DNA of 9,651 nucleotides, taken from assembly GCA_027001345.1 (NCBI GenBank), contig JALTMS010000659.1:1-9651 (forward strand). Direction: 5' to 3'. Below the pieces are notes generated by a model. The model had not been told where the DNA came from. It ran no database searches and was given only the letters and a program-made list of their open reading frames with translations. How positions within the stretch are numbered: position 1 is the first letter of the stretch; the number at the start of each line of letters is the position of its first letter. Source of the DNA: Acidobacteriota bacterium. GTDB lineage: Bacteria > Acidobacteriota > Polarisedimenticolia > J045. Shown one piece after another: positions 7,051 through 9,651 of this stretch. The position numbers were made by a program, and so were the translations under genes.

Positions 7051-7625
7051 CAGCGAGGACCTGCCAACTCGCGCATCAGCCAGGCGCGGGCCACGGTCCA
7101 GTCTCGCTCGACAGTCGCCAGAGAAGTGCCGACGGCCTCGGCGATTTCCGCCATGGTCATTCCGGCGAAAAAACGCATCTCCACCACCCGCACCGCCCGA
7201 GGCTGGTCGGCCGCCAGACGCTCGAGCGCTCGATCCACGTCGAGCAGATTGCGCGCCTGCTCGGCGGCGTGCAGTCGCCCCTCGTCGAGGGTCTCGAGGC
7301 GCGCCCCACCGCCCCGCTTCTGAGCACAGCGGCTACGAGCCCGATCGACCAGGATCTGCCGCATCTGGCGCGCTGCGATGCCGAAAAACTGCGCCCGAGA
7401 GCGGCTCGGGATCCGCTCCGTACGCGAGAGTTTCAAGTAGAGTTCGTGGACCAGATCGGAGGTGTTGAGAGTCCGGCTACCGAACTCTCCGTCCAGATGG
7501 CGATGAGCGATGACGCACAGCTCGCCGTAGACGGCCTGCATCACCGCATCGCGAGCTTGCCGATCGCCGTCGCTCCACCTCCCCAGGAGGACGGTGATCT
7601 CCTCTGGCCGCCTTTGCGAAGACAC
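7050..7625 (-). CDS. ECF-type RNA polymerase sigma factor (Sigma70_ECF / TIGR02999 type)
   Basis: This 191-residue protein would direct RNA polymerase to a special promoter set. Region 2 spans about 15-90, with LNTSDLVHELYLKL and the family-typical FFGIAARQMRQILVDRAR followed by KRGGG. Region 4 spans about 125-185, with the helix-turn-helix MTMAEIAEAVGTSLATVERDW and the ending ARAWLMREL. These blocks match the acidobacterial/planctomycete ECF family that is usually encoded beside Ser/Thr kinases instead of a classical anti-sigma factor. The start is chosen as GTG 7625: the family normally has only about ten residues before ITVLLGRWSDGD, and a GGAGGA site lies ten bases upstream. The frame is open further into the end of argS, but that extension is Cys/Arg-rich and not protein-like. 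No anti-sigma gene is present. Control by the adjacent kinase, perhaps by phosphorylation, is inference. Confidence 0.93.
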   Translation of the reverse strand: MSSQRRPEEITVLLGRWSDGDRQARDAVMQAVYGELCVIAHRHLDGEFGSRTLNTSDLVHELYLKLSRTERIPSRSRAQFFGIAARQMRQILVDRARSRCAQKRGGGARLETLDEGRLHAAEQARNLLDVDRALERLAADQPRAVRVVEMRFFAGMTMAEIAEAVGTSLATVERDWTVARAWLMRELAGPR

Positions 7626-7635
7626 TTCGACATCT

Positions 7636-7641
7636 TCCTCC
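7636..7641 (-). promoter_or_regulatory. Shine-Dalgarno GGAGGA supporting the GTG start of the sigma factor
   Basis: On the minus strand, GGAGGA precedes GTG 7625 by ten bases. An ATG at 7633 is nearer but out of frame and only two bases from the site, so it is unlikely to be used. A TATACT sequence just upstream resembles a -10 box but has no -35 at a proper distance. Confidence 0.5.
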
Positions 7642-7693
7642 GTAAGGGGAGTATAGGGTCGAGGTCGATCCGCGGCAGCAGCCTTCGCGGAAA

Positions 7694-7729
7694 GGGGGCA
7701 AGGCGAGAACCGGCGGCGATCCGGCCCCC
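7694..7729 (-). terminator. Possible weak terminator after argS
   Basis: In minus-strand reading, GGGGGC (7729-7724, starting at the last base of the argS stop) can pair with GCCCCC (7699-7694). An inner CCGG/CCGG pair lies within the 24-base loop, and TTTCC follows. The T tract is only three bases long. It may partly separate argS from the sigma-kinase pair 70 bases downstream, but read-through is also plausible. Confidence 0.3.
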
Positions 7730-9489
7730 TACATCCGCTCCGGCATCTCGATGCCCACCAGGTCCAGCAGCAGCTCGAGCTGGCGCAGGGTGAGCCGGGC
7801 CAGCGACAGGCGCGCGGCACGCAGGGCGGGGTCGGGCTCGGGGAGGATCGGGCAGTTGTTGTAGAAGCGGCTGAACTCCTGGGCCAGGTCGTAGGCGAAC
7901 TCGCACAGGGCGTTGGGGGCGCGGTCGGCCCGGGCCCGGCGGATCACCTCGGGGAGCATGAACAGCCGCAACACCAGACTGCGCTCGCTCTCGCCCAGGC
8001 CGGCCGCCACCACGGGGCCGGCCTCCACCCCCCGCTCGGCAGCCTTGCGGAAAATCGACTTGATCCGCACGGCCGCGTAAAGCAGATAGGGCCCGGTGCG
8101 CCCCTCGAAGCGGGTGAACTTCTCCAGGTCGAAGATGTAGTTCGACTCCCGGTCGTTGCTCAGATCGGCAAACTTCAGCGCCGCCAGCCCCACCTTTCGC
8201 GCCACCTCTTCCCGCTCGGCAGGGTCCAGGTCTCTGGCCATCTCCCCCTCGTCGAGGCGGCGGCGGGCCTGCTCGGTGGCACTGGCGATCAGTTCGGAAA
8301 GGCGCATCACGCCCCCCTCCCGGGTCTTGAAGGGGCGCCCATCGGGACCGTTGACCGTGCCGAACTTGATGTGCTCGAGACCCACCTCCGACGCGATGCC
8401 GGTCTTGCGGGCAGCGCGGAAGACCTGCTCGAAGTGCAGTTCCTGGCGCTTGTCCACCACGTAGAGGATCTGGCTCGGAGAGAGTTTCTCCACCCGGTCT
8501 TCGATGGTCGCCAGGTCCGTCGCGCCGTAGGTCACGCCGCCGTCGGCCTTGACCACGATCAGCGGCGGAATCTCCCGCCCCCCATCATCGAGGTGGATGA
8601 CCTCCGCACCCTCGCTCGCGACCACGTGACCCGCCGCCCGTAGCCGCTCGACCATGCTCTCGAGGCGCTCGGCCACGGCACTCTCTCCCAGCCAGAGATC
8701 GAAATCCACCCCCAGCGCTCGAAAGTCCCGCTTGATCGCCTCGAGCGAAACCTCCATGAACTGCCGCCACAGGGCCCGGTAACCCGGCCTTCCGGCCTGC
8801 AATTCGGCAGTAACCTGCCGCGCCCGCTGCCGCGCCGCCTCGTCTTGCTTGCAGCGAGTCGCCGCCACCGGATACAGCTCCGCCAGGTCGTCCACGCTCA
8901 CCGGCGGCTCGCTGGGCCACGGCTCGCCGGCCTCCGGATCGAAATAGGGCAGCTCCGGTCGGCGATCCTGCAATTCACAGATCAGCATGCCGATCGGAAG
9001 GCCCCAGTCGCCCATGTGGATATCCGAGACCACCTCGTCACCGGCGAAACGCAGCAGCCGCTGCAGGCAGTCGCCGACGATGCTCGAGCGCAGGTGGCCG
9101 ACGTGCATCGCCTTGGCCACGTTGGGACCGCCGAAGTCGAGGACCACCTTCTGGGGGTCGGCCACCACATCGCAGCCCACCCGCTCGTCGGCCAGCGCCT
9201 CGTCGGCCCGGCGCGCGAGTTCTTCGTCGGTCAACTTGATATTGATGAACCCCGGCCCGGCCACCTGTACTTCGGCCAGTTCGGGTCGGCCCGCCAGACG
9301 CTCGGCCACCTCCTGGGCGATCTCCCGCGGAGCGCGCCGGGCCCGACGGGCCGCCGCCATCGCACCGTTGCACTGGAAATGGGCCAGGTCGCTGCGACGC
9401 GAAACCTCCACCCGGCCGAAAGCGGCGTCCAGGCCCACTGCCGCGAAGGCCTGGCCGACCACCTGCGAAAGATGCTCGAGAATCGACAT
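7729..9489 (-). CDS. argS: Arginyl-tRNA synthetase (class I)
   Basis: This 586-residue cytoplasmic enzyme charges tRNA-Arg with arginine using ATP. It is full length (E. coli ArgS is 577). The N-terminal Add1 domain, which recognises the tRNA, spans about 1-85 (ending AGPGFINIKLT). The Rossmann catalytic domain carries the HIGH motif as HVGH (129-132) in a GPNVAKAMHVGHLRS context. The KMSKS loop is replaced by FKTREGG (387-393), which is normal for the E. coli-like ArgS class that lacks the second Lys. The DALR anticodon-binding domain fills roughly 465-586 and ends in the typical LLGIE.PERM pattern (here DLVGIEMPERM). The start at ATG 9489 is set by homology: a longer in-frame start at 9543 would add 18 Gly/Pro/Arg-rich residues not seen in the family, and a GGAGGGAG stretch lies about ten bases before 9489. 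It is the first gene of the minus-strand series and an essential housekeeping gene; nothing is unusual about it. Confidence 0.98.
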   Translation of the reverse strand: MSILEHLSQVVGQAFAAVGLDAAFGRVEVSRRSDLAHFQCNGAMAAARRARRAPREIAQEVAERLAGRPELAEVQVAGPGFINIKLTDEELARRADEALADERVGCDVVADPQKVVLDFGGPNVAKAMHVGHLRSSIVGDCLQRLLRFAGDEVVSDIHMGDWGLPIGMLICELQDRRPELPYFDPEAGEPWPSEPPVSVDDLAELYPVAATRCKQDEAARQRARQVTAELQAGRPGYRALWRQFMEVSLEAIKRDFRALGVDFDLWLGESAVAERLESMVERLRAAGHVVASEGAEVIHLDDGGREIPPLIVVKADGGVTYGATDLATIEDRVEKLSPSQILYVVDKRQELHFEQVFRAARKTGIASEVGLEHIKFGTVNGPDGRPFKTREGGVMRLSELIASATEQARRRLDEGEMARDLDPAEREEVARKVGLAALKFADLSNDRESNYIFDLEKFTRFEGRTGPYLLYAAVRIKSIFRKAAERGVEAGPVVAAGLGESERSLVLRLFMLPEVIRRARADRAPNALCEFAYDLAQEFSRFYNNCPILPEPDPALRAARLSLARLTLRQLELLLDLVGIEMPERM

Positions 9490-9609
9490 GGTTGAAACGC
9501 TCCCTCCAGCCGGTGGGCCCGCTCTGCCCGGCGAGGCCCGCAAATTAGCACGAAGCCCCGCCGGGCACGACCGGCAGCCGTGGCTGGCGAGGTGGTTTAT
9601 GGTGGCCCC
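9490..9609. promoter_or_regulatory. Probable divergent promoter region upstream of argS
   Basis: This gap of about 120 bases lies between argS and a possible divergent gene. It contains an AT-richer patch, read on the minus strand as TGCTAATTT (around 9552-9544), resembling an extended -10. On the + strand, GGTTTATGGT near 9595-9604 resembles a -10. Neither has a good -35, so promoter positions are guesses. Confidence 0.25.
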
Positions 9610-9651
9610 ATGAAACAGAGGGTCCCCGAGTCGAGCAGCGCCACCCTCACC
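9610..9651 (+). CDS. Possible start of a divergent gene, cut by the window end
   Basis: ATG 9610 opens a frame that stays open to the edge (14 codons: MKQRVPESSSATLT). GAGGTGG lies about 14 bases upstream and GGTGG four bases upstream, both imperfect ribosome sites. The N-terminus loosely resembles those of hotdog-fold acyl-CoA thioesterases, but 14 residues cannot establish a family, so no function is assigned. The position opposite argS, with a typical divergent gap, makes a real gene plausible. Confidence 0.3.
   Translation, partial: MKQRVPESSSATLT

Noticed and set aside
5917..7323. A 468-codon + strand open frame across the kinase and sigma genes
   Set aside because: It is antisense to two well-supported genes, crosses their junction and gives a His/Arg/Pro-rich, unrecognisable product.
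8345..8370. Missing KMSKS signature in argS, considered as a defect
   Set aside because: Many ArgS enzymes, including that of E. coli, lack the canonical KMSKS and use the FKTRxGG loop seen here.

Overview
The window is GC-rich DNA (roughly 65% G+C by eye) with compact, mostly same-strand bacterial genes. Two genes point to the phylum: an ECF sigma factor of the Sigma70_ECF / TIGR02999 type overlaps a membrane-anchored Ser/Thr kinase with a TPR-type sensor half. That pairing is especially common in Acidobacteriota and also found in Planctomycetota and some Myxococcota. My best guess is an acidobacterium (Thermoanaerobaculia/Holophagae-like); this is inference, as there is no rRNA marker here.

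Layout, left to right. Bases 1-470 carry no convincing intact gene; the minus strand has protein-like stretches in shifting frames that may be a decayed gene. At 471-1373 (+) is a secreted orphan protein with four repeated beta-propeller-like units. It converges on a 927-residue SNF2/Swi2 ATPase at 1395-4178 (-). A perfect 10-bp-stem hairpin lies in the last codons of the SNF2 gene, just past the stop of the + gene, and could serve as a shared terminator. Bases 4179-4539 are intergenic, with an 8-bp perfect inverted repeat (11 bp with a G-U pair) and a few doubtful small ORFs. Then, still on the minus strand, come the Ser/Thr kinase (4540-7050), the ECF sigma factor (7050-7625) and argS (7729-9489). 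A divergent + gene may begin at 9610 and run off the window.

Read in transcription order the minus strand is argS -> sigma -> kinase -> (gap) -> SNF2. The sigma stop and kinase start share one base (TGATG), so those two are probably translationally coupled and act as one signalling module: an extracytoplasmic TPR sensor and cytoplasmic kinase beside a dedicated sigma factor. argS is a housekeeping neighbour. The SNF2 protein is a stand-alone nucleic-acid translocase whose N-terminal SWIM-like zinc motif has lost half of its metal ligands.

I found no transposase, CRISPR array, tRNA or rRNA, and no clearly new multi-gene system. The points most worth a second look are the degenerate SWIM module and unassigned C-terminal region of the SNF2 protein, the secreted propeller orphan, the structured gap at 4179-4539 and the possible gene remnant at the left edge.
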